Assembly (NCBI GenBank): GCA_018398585.1
Contig: JAGTTD010000006.1
Span: 2,864,501 to 2,928,500 of the forward strand
DNA length: 64,000 nucleotides
Source of the DNA: Simmondsia chinensis
Lineage: Eukaryota; Streptophyta; Magnoliopsida; Caryophyllales; Simmondsiaceae
Direction: 5' to 3'
Both the position numbers and the translations under genes were made by a program. Position 1 is the stretch's first letter. Each line of letters opens with the position of its first letter. Shown here piece by piece: positions 12,256 through 24,570 of the stretch. Under the pieces are notes generated by a model, which was not told the origin of the DNA, did no database searches, and saw only the letters and a program-made list of their open reading frames with translations.

Positions 12256-12439
12256 AACAAAAATGCACATTCAATAAAAGGTACCATTAAGTTCTCATTG
12301 TCCTTACATTAATATGAAAAATATTTTAATAATAACAATATTCTTTTTTTTGAATCTTACTCCCTAGCTATTCTCACTACTCATGACAATTTTGCAACAA
12401 AAGCACATTGTTGCATCACAAAACACTAAAAAGCAACAT

Positions 12440-12667
12440 TCCTAATGCCCCAAGGGCTCACGTCTAAGCAGGGTCTACGAGGTGGATGTATGCAGCCTTC
12501 CTCCTTCAAAGTAGCATCCCTAAAGGAAGGTTGTTTTCGAGAACCCCCAACCTAAGAGGTGCAACACGAAGACTTCCCAAAAGGTCATCCATCTTAATAC
12601 TACTCTCGCCAAAACACGCTTAACTTTGGAGTTCTAATGGGATTCGGCGCTTGAATGTTGATACCCC
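12440..12667 (-). mobile_element. 5S-headed Au-type SINE
   Basis: On the minus strand it starts with a diverged 5S rRNA (CCGAATCCCATTAGAACTCC, then AGTTAAGCGTG and GGATGACC). It continues into the Au-type body (GGTTGGGGGTTCTCG ... GCTGCATACATCCACC) and ends at the CTTGGGGCATT end. It belongs to the same family as 19041, 28024 and 61506. It is diverged and I found no clear TSD. Confidence 0.75.
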
Positions 12668-13136
12668 ATCAAATTTACTATCCCATAGACTGACAAATGA
12701 CAAGTCTTTTTTTGATCAATCGAAACACAAAAAGTAACTCCGGGAATTAAAAAAAGGATTCAACAATTGAAACACGCATTCGCTCAATGACTTAATCAAT
12801 CACCAAATTTAACAGGTTCATATACAAACGATGTATTCGAGCCTTTAATCTGTCACATGATCAAACTAAACCCGCAATTTTGCCATTAATTCTACCCTTA
12901 AAACTTCAAATAAAATTCTAACTAATCAACGATACAGGGGCTATTGCCCATTGGAGCATAGAGAGTATGCGTCCAAGATCAAGACTTGTTCAAGCAACTA
13001 CGGTAAACAAAGGTTTTCCTAAACTTCTACGAGGCTAAATATTCACTTGCCCTCGGGAAAATGTAGAACGAAAGTTTCAATTAAAAAAGTCGAGTAGAAA
13101 GAAGACTCGTTAATCAATTCGAAGGCGACAACGAGG

Positions 13137-16100
13137 TCAAGAAGGTTGCTCAACGGAGTGCTTCTCAGCAACTTCAGAGTACCATGATCTCCATGCTTCT
13201 ACGTAATGATCAAATAGTTCTTTTAAAGCTGCAATAACCATTACAAGGCATTGTTAGATGCAAGGATCACTTTTCTTTTGACGTTAGTAAGGACGTTACA
13301 ATTTTTCATAAACAAGAACAGTAGAAAAGGAGTTGATGAGTTTCAAACTCGGAACCTACTTGAAGGAGGTCTCGGTTCAACAATCTAATACAACAGCTGC
13401 AGAATGATACCCTATAAACTTCAAAAGTGCATAAATATGTCGACACGTGTTCAAAAAGCCTCCTCCCACTAAGTGAGGTGTCTACTAATATATCGATAGG
13501 GGCATAAACGGGTCATGTTGAATAGAACACTCCTTGTTCGAACACAGGCTTGAGGTCTTCTTTGGAGTTTGAGCCAACCTCAATTGGTGTGCTTCTGTTA
13601 GTTACTTCTATATCTATACTTATTACCTCTGTATTTGAACATTTTAAGCAATTGACGGATCCAAAATTAGATTGAGGCCATACTCAATAAAACTCTAATG
13701 CATATATACACACTCGCTCAATTTAATGGTTGTCGAACTCAATTTGATAAGACAGCAGTATGTTTGATAGGAAGGTTGACAGGGCTCACTAATCAAATCA
13801 AGCCAAATCAAGTTCAACATTGGCCAAGCAAGCTACTAAGACGAACACACTCTCCAATAAAGATGTCATTGAATTCATTATTGAGCTAAGATGAGCAATT
13901 AAAAAGCTCCTCCTGAGCCATTAAAGAGTTGCAAACGAGCCACAAACGAGCTTTTAACAAGCCCTTGATGAAAACTTAACAAGCTTTAAACAAATAGTTC
14001 ACAACTCGAAGTATTCTACCACGCTCAAAATTTGCTCACCAGGCTTATCAAGCTTGCTTAACTTGGCTAATTGATTGAAAGCTCAGTTCGTTAACACCCT
14101 TAGTAATCCATTACATTGTAAATATCAATGTATCCACATGACTCAATCCATCCTTGTAATTATCATATATGTCGTAATTATATCCATGTGAAGGAATCAT
14201 CCCCAAAGCTTAAGGAATTAAGTGGAAGTCTCCAAAAGATTTTATATTTTTAATGCCAACAGAATTAGTGTCCGAGAAATCCAACCTCATACCCTAAACC
14301 TGTCGTTGTTTTGATGTGATGTTTTTAGTCTCAATATTCTAAAATTTTGCTAAAATGTTGTGCAATTACATCATTCTGAGACAAGAAAGCCGGCCTTCAG
14401 ATGGTTGGGGTTAAAAGAAAGAGCCGAGGCTAGTTCTGTTGGCTCAACAGTTTCAAGTGATACTAAGAAAAGGGCGTTTGGAACTGATGTCACAAACGTC
14501 AGTTTCAAGACGAACAAGGCAGATCTTTCTAGTAGCGAGAATCTAGAACCGCACAAAGTGCAAGTCAAAGTCGAGAATCTAGAAAGTGAGCTGATTAAAG
14601 AGAAATGGCTACCAGGGATGCCTATTAATTAACATGATACCAAATATAGTTAATGTCATTCACCACCAACAACAATAAACCCCGTGCCTTAAAAAGGGTT
14701 GCATCATGGTAGGATCTAAAGACGGTGACATGTATGCAACCTTAATCCCACAAATTGCTATCCCATAGGGAGGCTATTTCTGAACTCTTTCATCTTCACC
14801 CTTTCCTTAAATACGTCGAGGCCACCCCCCATCATTGCATAGCGTGACCTCCATTAGGCCACCATGTCGACCACCACATCGCCAGCCAAGGCTAGCTTTA
14901 GGGTGAGTCTAGATTCGCGAAAATTCTTTATGCCACATTTCTACAATCTTTTTATATGAATAATGAATGATAATACATAGATATTTTCTTCAAAAAAGAA
15001 GAAGTTCATCTTCTTTTACATAAAGCAGAAATCATTTTCCTTAACGAATGACAACATTATATGTCTAAATCCTCCGTTCTATGGTCTCACCTCAACTTTA
15101 AATTGACCAAGCTCAACTCACATATTTGTTTAAATTTCCATCACATGTGTCTTCCCTGAAATTCAGTGAATGTGAGAGTATCTTATTTTATCAGACAACT
15201 GCCTTTTTTTCCCATTTCCACATAAAAATTATTCGGGCTGCGTATCGTATAATGAAATAACACCCACAAGGTTGGCTCGAGTGGTAAGGTACTTGATTCC
15301 CAAGTAATAATTTGTCAGGTCTAGAGTTCAAATATTGCAAATGGGTGCAAATATTCATCGGGGGTCACCCAACTTACCCTATTGGACGTAAAAAAAATAT
15401 TTATGAAATGCACGTAAACTAGCTTGAACACCCAGATAAAGATAGTACCTTGGTTGTGATATTGTGGGCGATAAGTTGAGGAAAGACTATCCCAATCATG
15501 AACTCTCATTGTAGTTTTCTGCTCAGCACCAACTTTTGACACATTAATGGGAGCAAAAGGGCCATACTTGAAACTCTGTTTCGAGTCCTGCTCCGATTGA
15601 ACTGTCTTCGGCTCACTTTCTAGATTCTCGACTTTGACTTGCACTTTGTGCGGTTTTAGATTCTCGCTACTAGAAAGATCTGCCTTGTTCCTCTTGAAAC
15701 TAACGTTTGTGACATCAGTTCCGAACACCCTTTTCTTAGTATCACTTGAAACTGTTGGGCCAACAGAACTAGTCTCGGGCCTTTCTTTTAACCCCAACCA
15801 TCTGAAGGCTGGCTTTCTTGTTTCAGAATGATGCGTCTACACAACATTTTAGCAAATTTTTAGAACATTGAGACTAAGAACAACATACCAAAACAACGGC
15901 AGATTTATGTACAAGGAGGGATTCCACGAACGCTACATTCTCTTGGCATTAAAAATGTGTTTATCAAATTCCTTAAGTGTTTGGGATGATTCCTTAACAT
16001 GGTATCCGAGTTTGAATATCAATATAATTCAAGCACCGAAGTACAACTCATATGAGCATTATCCATAGTTCAAAGCGAATGGACATTTACGTAAGAGGGC

Positions 16101-19100
16101 ATGTTAGAGTATAGTACCATTTCTAAGTCACCACCGAACCATTTAAGTTTTCAAAATTGTTCTAATTATAACTCTAAAATAGTGATAGATATACTACGAA
16201 TTTTCTTGATACATATACATTAACTAACCTGCATAAAGCATAGTAAAAGTACTTAATGTGATAACATAATACATAACAGTGACAAACTTATATAAAGATA
16301 ATATATAACTTGTGTTACCCGAATGGTAGGCGGCTTCAACGAGATAGATGACTACATCAAACACCGTTCTTTAATATTTATAATCACTCGAGGGAAATCT
16401 CAAATGACTTAAACTACCATCTTTAACAAAGAACATGGCTTTCAATAACTCATCATCACCAACGAAAGACTTTTAACTATGAGACTTATCTGCAGTACGT
16501 AGCCATCATTAACAATTTTACCTCTTGTGCTATTCTTAGCAAGTTTTTTTATGAGACTTATCTGCAGTATGTAGCCATCATTTTTATGAATGATTTTTCA
16601 TATGAAGAAAGATGTACGTAAGAGTAATAAACTGTAAGTACACATATATCAAAAACATTCTTACCTTTTCAATAAGCTGCATAGAAGACAAGACATTGGC
16701 AATATCATACAACCTCCTTACTTTGGCTGCATTATCTTATCAAACCAATAGTTAGGTGCTGAACTCTATCATAAATAATGATAAAATTATATGCAGATCA
16801 CATCATATGATGCAGATAGTCTAATTTAATACGTGAACTCGGACTTGTTGCTAACAGAGTTAAAAATTTGAACATAAATGCAACATTCAAGAGGGTTCGT
16901 TTTACAAAATCAAAACGTAAAGGGCCACTTGAAATTCAAGGAAATGTTTAAGCGATATCTGTATCTTAAATGCTATATTCTGCCTCAAATTCATGTATCA
17001 ATTGAGAAACATAGTTCTGAGTAGGATTGATAAAATCTGACACAACAGGATAATACGACACGAAGATAATGGGTTTAGATCAAGGTTTTGAAGCCAGGTT
17101 GAATTTGAGTTAACCCGTTTAGGTAATTGGATTAAATTTGAGTTTGACCCGTTTAACTCATTTTCGACATGCCTGACCCATTTATAATAGTTATGTTAGG
17201 TGTTTGAGTGGTATACTACTATTACTAATATATATATTTTTTGTAGCCCATCTCTCATTAGGTAATTTGAGCTATATTTAAATTTGATAGTTTATTTTAA
17301 CAATACAAATATATCATGTACTTAATGCTAATATCAACCATGGTATGTATTATTAACATGTTTGGAGTTGATAAAATAGCATTTAATGAAAAAATGTCAC
17401 CCATATAATTAAATGGGTAACCCGCGAGTTACCGTTTAATAATTGCGTTGGGTAAGGGTTGAGAGTTTCTTACCTGTTTAATAAACGGGCCCAGTTCAGG
17501 TTGACTGCATTTATAAGACCAAACGCATAATACGAACACGAACACAGCATAACACAACACATTTGCCAGCCCTAGTTCTATGGTGGTAGCATAGAGCCTA
17601 GGTTAAGGAAATTAAGGTAACTTTAGGACTCATATAGGCATATGAGTCACACCGATTGTACCCTCTCCCACGATATCATAGGGGATAGGGTTTTTTTTTT
17701 TTTTGTTTTCCCTCCAATTATGGCTTTTCTCTCGATATGAAGGTTTTTCATGTAAATCATTATATTATTGGTTTCCCTCTCTCATTTCTTTCTAATTGCT
17801 TTCATACCTATTCTTTCGCTTCTCAATCGAATCAAATTCTCGGATATTTGTCTAACACTAACTAATGTGAAAAGATAGAGCATGGGATAATATCTTACTT
17901 CTCATGATAGAGGACTGGTGAGCATCCCCAAGCAAAGCCTTTGCAGCTTCATCTAGGGATATCATTGGAGCCTGCATTAACAATGCCACATTCAGCTTAC
18001 AAACAGCAGCAACATCACAATTACACACATCTTTGAGGTTAGCTGCTTACTGTTAAGTTTCACCGGGCCTTTAGGCCTAACTCACGAAGTTGGCATATAT
18101 GAGACCCACATATAAGCCCAAGTGAAATCAATCCTAAAACCGATTAGCATTAAGTGGAGCAATCGATTAGGCTTATATATTGATCTCTTCTCTATCACAA
18201 CTCCTATGTGGGATTAAACTAAACGCTCACAAGTGAAGTCCTTAACACTTACCGTAGAGCAAAGGAAGAGCTTGACAAAGTTCCTGGTTAGAAGCCCCAG
18301 AGACTTTTCCCTTCTGTTGTCTGCAAATATGTGAATCATTCTGATAAATACACAGGGTTATACACAAGATTTTCTAATCTCAAGGCCTTATAAATAAAGA
18401 ACCAAAAAACAGTTTTTATTTCTTTCATTTCTACTTTCTTTTTCATCTTCAGTTTTCAGTTTCTTTTTCTAATCATAAAACATGTTTAAGAATGAAAATT
18501 GTTCATAGTTTTCCAATATAGAAAACTGAAACATGCGTCTAAGCATTCCCAGTTTTCTAATTTCGTGAAAATTGAAAATTGAAAAATATGTGCGTAAGTA
18601 ACACACATAAATCTAGAAACTGAGAATACAATCCAATCTCAATCGGAACAGTTAAAATAAGCGATCTAAAAATGATTGATTTAAGAACGTATAATCGGTG
18701 AAAATTCGGATATTGATTCGAGCATAAATACCCCATTGGAATACACAATTTTAAAATACAACCATCTGCTCATAATGTTTAATTAAGTGCAAGGGGAGAA
18801 AAAAAAGTAACTCACTATCGAAATAGAATATATATAGAGAACCTACAAACAACATACTTAATTGTTCCACATGATAACTCACTTGGTCCTACTATGCGTC
18901 CTAGGCATAAAAAACATTTATTTGACATCATTTTCCCCGACATGGTTCCAAAAGATAAAGAATATTTGAATAACCAATATCCACAACTCAGTCATAATAT
19001 GCTATCAATTTATAATATTGCTATGAAATTGATATCAAGGGTTCATTTACCAAGTACTAAGGCACCGGATCCCATTAGAACTCCAAAGTTAAGCGTGCTT

Positions 19101-22100
19101 GGATAAGAGTAGTACTAGGATGGGTGACCTCTTGGGAATATCTCGTGTTGCCAACACTATAAGGTTGGGGGTCCTCGGAAACAGCCTCTCGGTAGGGTTA
19201 CACCCTGAAGGGGTAAGGCTACGTACATCCACTCCTCCCAAACCCCACTTATGCGGGATCCCTTGAGGTATTGGGTCTGTTGTTGTTGTTGTTGCTATGA
19301 AATTGCTATCAAAGGCATGAGAGCTTGAGTAGAGGGAAGAGTGGAGTAAACAAAGAAAAGGAGAAGAATAAAGTGAAGAAAGAAAAAGAGAAGAAAGATG
19401 AGAATAAGATAAAACAAGAAGAAACCTTCGGAAAACATACAGAAGGAAAATTGTAAGAAAAATTTTAAACTATTTTTCGAACTTTTCAAATGAATAGGTA
19501 GAACTAGAAAATTGCTGCAGCCTCTTGAATTGGAGAACTGGGCTTAGAACAACTTTAAAATTTTTCAGTTTTCTTGAAAACAACAACAATAACTATTGAG
19601 TCCCTTAAAGAGGGTCCCGCCAAGACAAGTTCCGAAGAGGATAAGATTTATGCAGCCTTGCCCTTACATGGTGCTTCCTTGTAGAGAGATTAAAAGAAGT
19701 AACAATAACAAACATATAAGCTTAGGTGCACTGTGAACTTTCTTGTCTATTTCTAAACAACCCCAAAGCTTCTTGGTTGTAAATCTCAACTTTAATACTT
19801 TTATATCACTAGAACAAAGCCTCGTTTGCCGCAGATTTCTGGACAAAACAACTACAGGGCAAACTGTACGCATCATAATGTTCTGACAATCATAATGGTA
19901 AAAAGATCAAATATCCTAGTTGTATTTCAGGATGACCCACAAGATGCATTTCTATTGTAACTTTATTATTAGACCATTATTTACAATTTTAGACGCATTT
20001 ACATATAAAAAAACAATTAAAGAGATGAAAACCAATGATTTTATATAATTATTATCTGATTGTTTGCAATAATGTAAGATCCCAAAACTCAAATTAGGCC
20101 TGTCATGGCTTTTTTTTTGCAGGAATCTTGACTGAATTGAGAAATTTAGAGCATAGTTGCAGGAAACGGTCACGGAAACAGAAGCAAAAATGGGAGTGCA
20201 GGCAATCATAAAAGTTTTAAAGGTTGGGGGCATGGAAGGAACATTTATACTACTATATCTTAGATATACAAGAAAAAGTAACAAAATGTAAGCAATTAAG
20301 CCATTAAGGTATAAATATCAAAACAAAGTCAATATTAAGCAATAACTAAGAAACTTAAGTACTCCAATGAATAAGATCTAAAAAATTGACTCTAATATCT
20401 CCACACAATTCAACCATTCTTTAAAATCTAGCAATGTAATTAGCCATCAAATAATTTAACAAGTAGTTTTTTATCAAAATGATTCCAAGATTACTTAAAT
20501 CGCTTTTCCATCGAATTTGATAGGCTTTGGAAACAGGAATCTGACTTTGAAATGCCGAATCACATTTCCGAAGCGTGAAATGTTAGTACTTTAGGAATTT
20601 CCTGCAACTATGATTCGGAGAGAAGTGAAGAAAGAGAGAGAGAGAGAGAGGAGAAGAGGGAGAAAGAGATGGGGGAGAGTTTAAGAGAATTAGGAGACAG
20701 AAGAAAGGAGAAGTAACCATTCAAGTATTTTCATTTATGCATAACTTGTTACAGTATTATGCAAGCACATATAGGAATAGCTTGCCTATTCGCTGCTTTA
20801 TACTCTTTATATGCTTGCTATATGTTGTTGTTTATGCTCTTACATGTACATGCTTGTATGCTTTATGCTTTCATACTTCTCAGGTTGGTGGTCCTCAAAA
20901 ACGGCCTCCCGTTAAGATAACACTCTAAAGAGTTAAGGCTGCATACATCCTACCCCTCCCAGACCCTGCGTATGCGGGAGCCCTTAAGGCACTAGGTCTA
21001 TGGTGGTTGTTGTATATAGGAATAGCTTGCACTCAATTAACGGAACAATCTGATTATGACAAACTTTTCCCCAATATAATCTATATTCTAACAATCTAAC
21101 CAAATGCCAACTGGTAACGATTAGCTAGGAGATTTCCCAATGAATTCTACAAATTGTAGTATTCATCCTAAAGGGACATGAAAAATAGCCAACTGCTTGT
21201 GATATTCATCCTAAAGGGATACAACAAATGAAAGCAACTTATGTTCACTTAAAAATCCCAATGCAATCGTCACACCAAATACATTACAACTACCATACCA
21301 CACTACCCTAACATAACAATTACAAATTGTGATTTGATTCTACGATAGCAAATATGCAAAAGGAAAATTATCACTTATGTACCCTAATATTTTAATATAT
21401 ATGACAAAGTACCCTAAGATTGGAAATTCTCATCACCTAAATACCTTATGCCGAAATAATATGAATTTTTGTTGAACCTAGATCACTTTCACCAAACATC
21501 CAAATCTTGGCCTAAATCATGTGTCCTATAACCAAATTTTGGCCAATATCATCAAATTCTGATTAGAGAGGATACCTAGAATCATATTCCATATTATAAG
21601 TTTCCATAAAAAAAATCCCCGAATATCAATGAAGGGTACCTAATTCTTGAATTTTTAAACCTGGGAACAACTAAATGATAAAATTTCTGAACATAACAGC
21701 ATCTCATTATATATAAGGAAATATTAAAATACCTAAATGATAAATTCCCTACACGAAATGAGATGGTTAAGGAATCAAAATACCTGACTTGGAAGATGCA
21801 GAAGAAACAGTTGGGGTTTGGTTTGATGTTTCAGGCCGGCGTAGTGGTTCGGGGTGGCTTCCTATCTCAGGCTGACTTAAACTATCAGGTTGACTTCCAG
21901 TGTTTGCATTTGAATTTGAGTCATCCTCATAATCTTCTTCCAATACCTTAATCTCAATCAAATAACTATAATTAAAATCTGCAGTTTTTCTCAATGTGAA
22001 TGTATCCCATTCCCAATATAATTACTTGATTATAGTTTATGAGACTTACCTGTACTCTGGCACTACCATCTGCGTTACCAAAGTTGTCTCTTAAACCCTC

Positions 22101-24290
22101 TTCCTGTGTTGTCATCAATTGCAAAAAAGAAGAAAAAACATGAATAAGCTTTCTTTGGGTACCTGGGATTGAAAATTTGAACTAACCGTTACACAAGGTC
22201 AAGGAATCAACTATCCCAAAAGCTTAAGTTGATAGGTAAGAGTAGTCTATGAATGGCTTTATACTCTTATATGTCCTCTCATGCAAAAGTCCATTGGTCT
22301 TAAAGTGCTGATAATGCATAGGTCCACCAATACCCTTTGCTTGAAATATATTAGTATTTAGAATGGGTTTGCTAAGATTCGAGCCCTTGACTTCATGGTT
22401 AACAAGGCTTTCATACCATGTCAAGAACTACCTCCCTCAAAAACTTAAGGTGATAGGTAAAAGTCCATGAATGGTTATACTCGGTATGTTTGTCAAGGAA
22501 CCAACAGTCCTAAAAACATAAGCCGATGGATAAAGGTACAAGGAATGATTACATACTCTAACATGCCTCCTCACATGAACATTTATTGAGCTCAAAGCAT
22601 GAATAATATACAAGTCCACCTTATATGCCTTGCAACAAAATTGTATTAATAACGAAAATAGGAATTGCTGGATCCGAATCTACAAACTCATAGCCAATAA
22701 GGCTCTAATACTACACCAAAGAACTAACAATCTCAAGCGTTGCAACTGATGGGTGAGTGGTCGTATGAATGATTTTACTCTTTAACAATATCAATGCTAG
22801 ACTAAGGCCTCATAGAAAACATGAAGAAGCATACAAAAAGTTGTTGTTAATGAGACAATTACCTTTAAGGTTTCAAGGGCTTTGGGGATATTTTTGAATC
22901 CTTTCCAAGTATACTGATTTTTAGCCTTCCTCGATAGAACCTGAATCCTTTTCACTTGTTAGCATGCCATCAAAACTTTCTTCATCACTTCATTTCAAGT
23001 GACCATAATATGTGCAAAATTTAAATTTGAAAAGTCCCATAAAATGCAGAAAAAAGAAATAAAAAATTCACATCTTGATTCCACGGTAGCTGAACTGGGA
23101 CCTCCCAAGAGAGATTTTAAATCCACTTCTTAAACCCTACTGAAACGCCCAACAATTAAACATGATTTAAGCTCCATTTGTTTGGATGAAAAACATTTTT
23201 CATCTCAATTCTATTGTTTCTTCAACATAACTTCATAGCAAGAACCACGGATATGAAAAGTGTTTTCGACCATTGACAAGAAATTGACTACTTCCTGCAT
23301 AAAAGAAGAATACTTTCTTTCATGGAGGGAAAAAAATTTTGGCATAATCTCACACCGTATGTCTTACTCAACTTCAACTTAGTTAAATGTAAACCTTATA
23401 ACAAGAACAAAAAAATACCTCAATGCCTCAAAGGGCTCCTGCCAAAGCAAGGTCTGGAAGAGTAAGATGTACTTAATCTTACTCAAACAAAGTTCTACCC
23501 TAAAGGAATGCCGTTTCCAAAGGACCCCCACTCCTAAAAAGCAAATGTGAACCTTAAATAAATTTATAAAAAACCATATTTAATTATAAATATTTTATGA
23601 ATGATAAAATTTTCATAACAAAAATATTTTCTTTTGAACCAAACATGACCTAGAACCCAATTCAATAATGAAAAAGTTCAAAAAGAAAATGAGATCTCAC
23701 TCCAACGCTTTCCAATACGTTAACAATATCATAGATCCGCCGCCGCTCAACCCCTACAAATTCCATGAAAATAACCCACAACCTCAGTAACAACACAAAA
23801 ACAAAAATTCAAAAACAACAACAATCCAGTGCCTCAAAGAGACTCTCGCCAACGCAGGGTTTGGGAGGGTAAGATATACATAACCTTACCCCTACAAGGT
23901 GCTACCCTGTGGCTGTTTACAAATGGTCCCGAACCCTGAAAAGAACCAAAATTTAAAACTTTGGATAACAATTTGGTACCTAATTTATTCGCTGCATCGT
24001 CAAGTCCTATCGAATCTACATCGTCCCGATTATACAAGTGCAAGAAACTACACAGAATTCACCACAAAACAAGTGAGAAACAATAAAACAACACTGCCAT
24101 ATAACCAATTATCCCAAAAACTTAAGCTCGTGGGTGAATCAATAAACAAAAATTCAAAAAGGAAAATTGAAAAATTAAAGAAAAAAGTTGCTTACTTTGT
24201 ACATAAAAGACCCAAAGACTTCTGTTTCCGGCTATAAGCATGGTGCCTCGATCCATACTCCGATCCCTCTTGCTGCGAAGACGCCGCCAT
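13137..24290 (-). CDS. atypical E2F transcription factor (DEL/E2F-like), 11 exons, 397 aa
   Basis: Exons by high-to-low coordinate: 24290-24196, 24047-23980, 23753-23701, 22940-22863, 22103-22050, 21946-21784, 18320-18253, 17971-17899, 16726-16665, 15836-15449, 13228-13137. All junctions are GT/AG and the frame is continuous. There are two E2F winged-helix DNA-binding domains, at about residues 20-87 (KSLGLLCTNFLHLY, RRRIYDIVNVLE) and 172-253 (KSLGLLTRNFVKLF, KVRRLYDIANVLSSM). RKPAFRWLG follows the second. There is no dimerisation or transactivation region. Two DNA-binding domains without a DP-dimerisation segment define DEL proteins, which bind E2F sites as monomers; Arabidopsis DEL1 represses endocycle genes. 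The length suits the family (about 350-400 aa). The C-terminus LFDHYVEAWRSWY sits in a tiny last exon beyond a 2.2-kb intron. DEL1 versus DEL2/DEL3 is not settled. Confidence 0.92.
14299..14590 (+). pseudogene. inverted partial copy of DEL exon 10 inside DEL intron 10
   Basis: This plus-strand segment matches the reverse complement of about 15611-15893. It covers the end of intron 9, the acceptor region and the first ~230 bp of exon 10 (HHSETRKPAFRWLGLKER to VENLESE). Identity by eye is about 90%. The acceptor AG present in the true exon (TGTGTAG) is changed to TGTGCAA. Beyond the copy the frame runs into unrelated sequence. It points opposite to the host gene, so it cannot act as an alternative DEL exon. 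Together with the true exon it forms an inverted repeat with arms of about 290 bp and a loop of about 1 kb. Confidence 0.88.
14649..14795 (-). mobile_element. degenerate Au-type SINE/LINE tail
   Basis: Starts on the plus strand with CAACAACAATAA followed by 'cccgtgcc' and a diverged Au-type body up to 'gggaggctatttctgaac'. It is the (TTG)n-tailed repeat in minus orientation, heavily mutated. Confidence 0.55.
15262..15400 (+). mobile_element. tRNA-derived SINE in DEL intron 10
   Basis: An A-box-like TGGCTCGAGTGG near 15273 and a B-box-like GGTCTAGAGTTCAAAT near 15317 are spaced as in tRNA-derived SINEs, with an A-rich end near 15390. It lies just downstream of the exon 10 donor of the minus-strand DEL gene. 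A possible short TSD (ATGAAAT) is too weak to rely on. Confidence 0.55.
16470..16610. repeat. local direct duplication in DEL intron 9
   Basis: The phrase ATGAGACTTATCTGCAGTA plus GTAGCCATCAT occurs twice about 75 bp apart, with one base differing. It looks like a short tandem duplication. Confidence 0.7.
17022..17574. mobile_element. hAT-like MITE in DEL intron 8
   Basis: A 553-bp element with ends TAGGATTGATAAA and TTTGCCAGCCCTA, an imperfect inverted repeat. It is flanked by GTTCTGAG and GTTCTATG (6 of 8 identical). The ends contain TGACCCGTTTAA and AAACGGGCCC words, like other 'AACGGGTC' hAT MITEs of plants. Confidence 0.65.
19041..19293 (+). mobile_element. full-length 5S-headed Au-type SINE
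   Basis: The first ~115 bp are a near-complete 5S rRNA sequence: GCACCGGATCCCATTAGAAC, then AAGTTAAGCGTGCTTGG (A box), then GGATGGGTGACCTC (C box). It continues without a break into the Au-type body (GGTTGGGGGTCCTCGG ... GGCTACGTACATCC) and ends in (TTG)n. A 21-bp direct repeat beginning GCTATGAAATTG flanks it (19020-19040 and 19294-19314, about two differences), which fixes both ends. It lies in DEL intron 6, antisense to the gene. Confidence 0.9.
19570..19690 (-). mobile_element. partial Au-type repeat
   Basis: CAACAACAATAACTATTGAG followed by the inverted Au-type body ('cccgccaagacaagttcc', 'tgcagccttgccctta'). It is a 3'-end fragment in minus orientation in DEL intron 6. Confidence 0.6.
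20633..20652. repeat. (AG)n microsatellite
   Basis: A run of about ten AG dinucleotides within a purine-rich stretch (20620-20715) in DEL intron 6. Confidence 0.85.
20786..21013 (+). mobile_element. Au-tailed insertion without 5S head
   Basis: A 228-bp insertion bounded by a 17-bp direct repeat starting ATATAGGAATAGC (20769-20785 and 21014-21030). The first ~95 bp are not 5S. The last ~130 bp are the Au-type body and a short GGTTGTTG tail. It could be a 5'-truncated LINE 3' end or a SINE with another head. Confidence 0.75.
22196..22793 (-). mobile_element. two adjacent TRIM elements, four short LTRs
   Basis: Four ~72-bp LTRs of one family lie at about 22196-22270, 22418-22489, 22490-22562 and 22721-22793. 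The middle two touch. The two internal segments each carry a minus-strand primer-binding site (ATACCATG-type) and a polypurine-like boundary. The LTR copies differ from each other, so the array is old. It lies in DEL intron 4. Confidence 0.68.
23413..23545 (-). mobile_element. Au-type repeat in DEL intron 3
   Basis: Inverted Au-type body: CTCAATGCCTCAAAGGGCTC, 'caaggtctggaagagtaag' and 'ggacccccactcc'. There is no 5S head. A/T-rich DNA flanks it and no TSD was established. Confidence 0.65.
23790..23950 (-). mobile_element. Au-type repeat beside DEL exon 2
   Basis: CAACAACAACAATCCAGTGC followed by the inverted Au-type body. It ends about 30 bp from the donor of DEL exon 2 (exon ends at 23980), so it shares the small second intron with little spare sequence. 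Confidence 0.7.
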
Positions 24291-24543
24291 AGCCGCTCTC
24301 CTTTCAAAACCCCGAAACCCTCGAAACCCAATAAAATCAAAACCGATAAAAACTCATACAAAAGATCGAAACTTTAACCAAATAACATCAATTCAGGATC
24401 AAATTACACAAAATTAGGCAATTCGAACCGGGATTTTTAGGGTTTGAAATGGGATTCAAACAAAATAGATGGGGATTCCGAAGAGAAATAAAAAGATTAG
24501 GGTTTGGTAAATTTTGGAGGGATAAGAATATTTAAAAGTTTAA

Positions 24544-24570
24544 ATTGGCGGAGAGGGTTAAAGCGGGAAT
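24544..24570 (-). promoter_or_regulatory. two E2F-consensus sites upstream of DEL
   Basis: ATTGGCGG at 24544-24551 and, on the minus strand, ATTCCCGC at 24570-24563 both fit the E2F consensus WTTSSCSS. They lie about 255-280 bp upstream of the DEL start codon and 11 bp apart. Arabidopsis DEL1 is known to be controlled by classical E2Fs through its promoter, so conservation is plausible. The sites are short and the function is inferred. Confidence 0.5.

Noticed and set aside
19041..19160. A genuine 5S rRNA gene
   Set aside because: It continues directly into a SINE body, has a long TSD and carries many substitutions; real 5S genes occur in tandem arrays.
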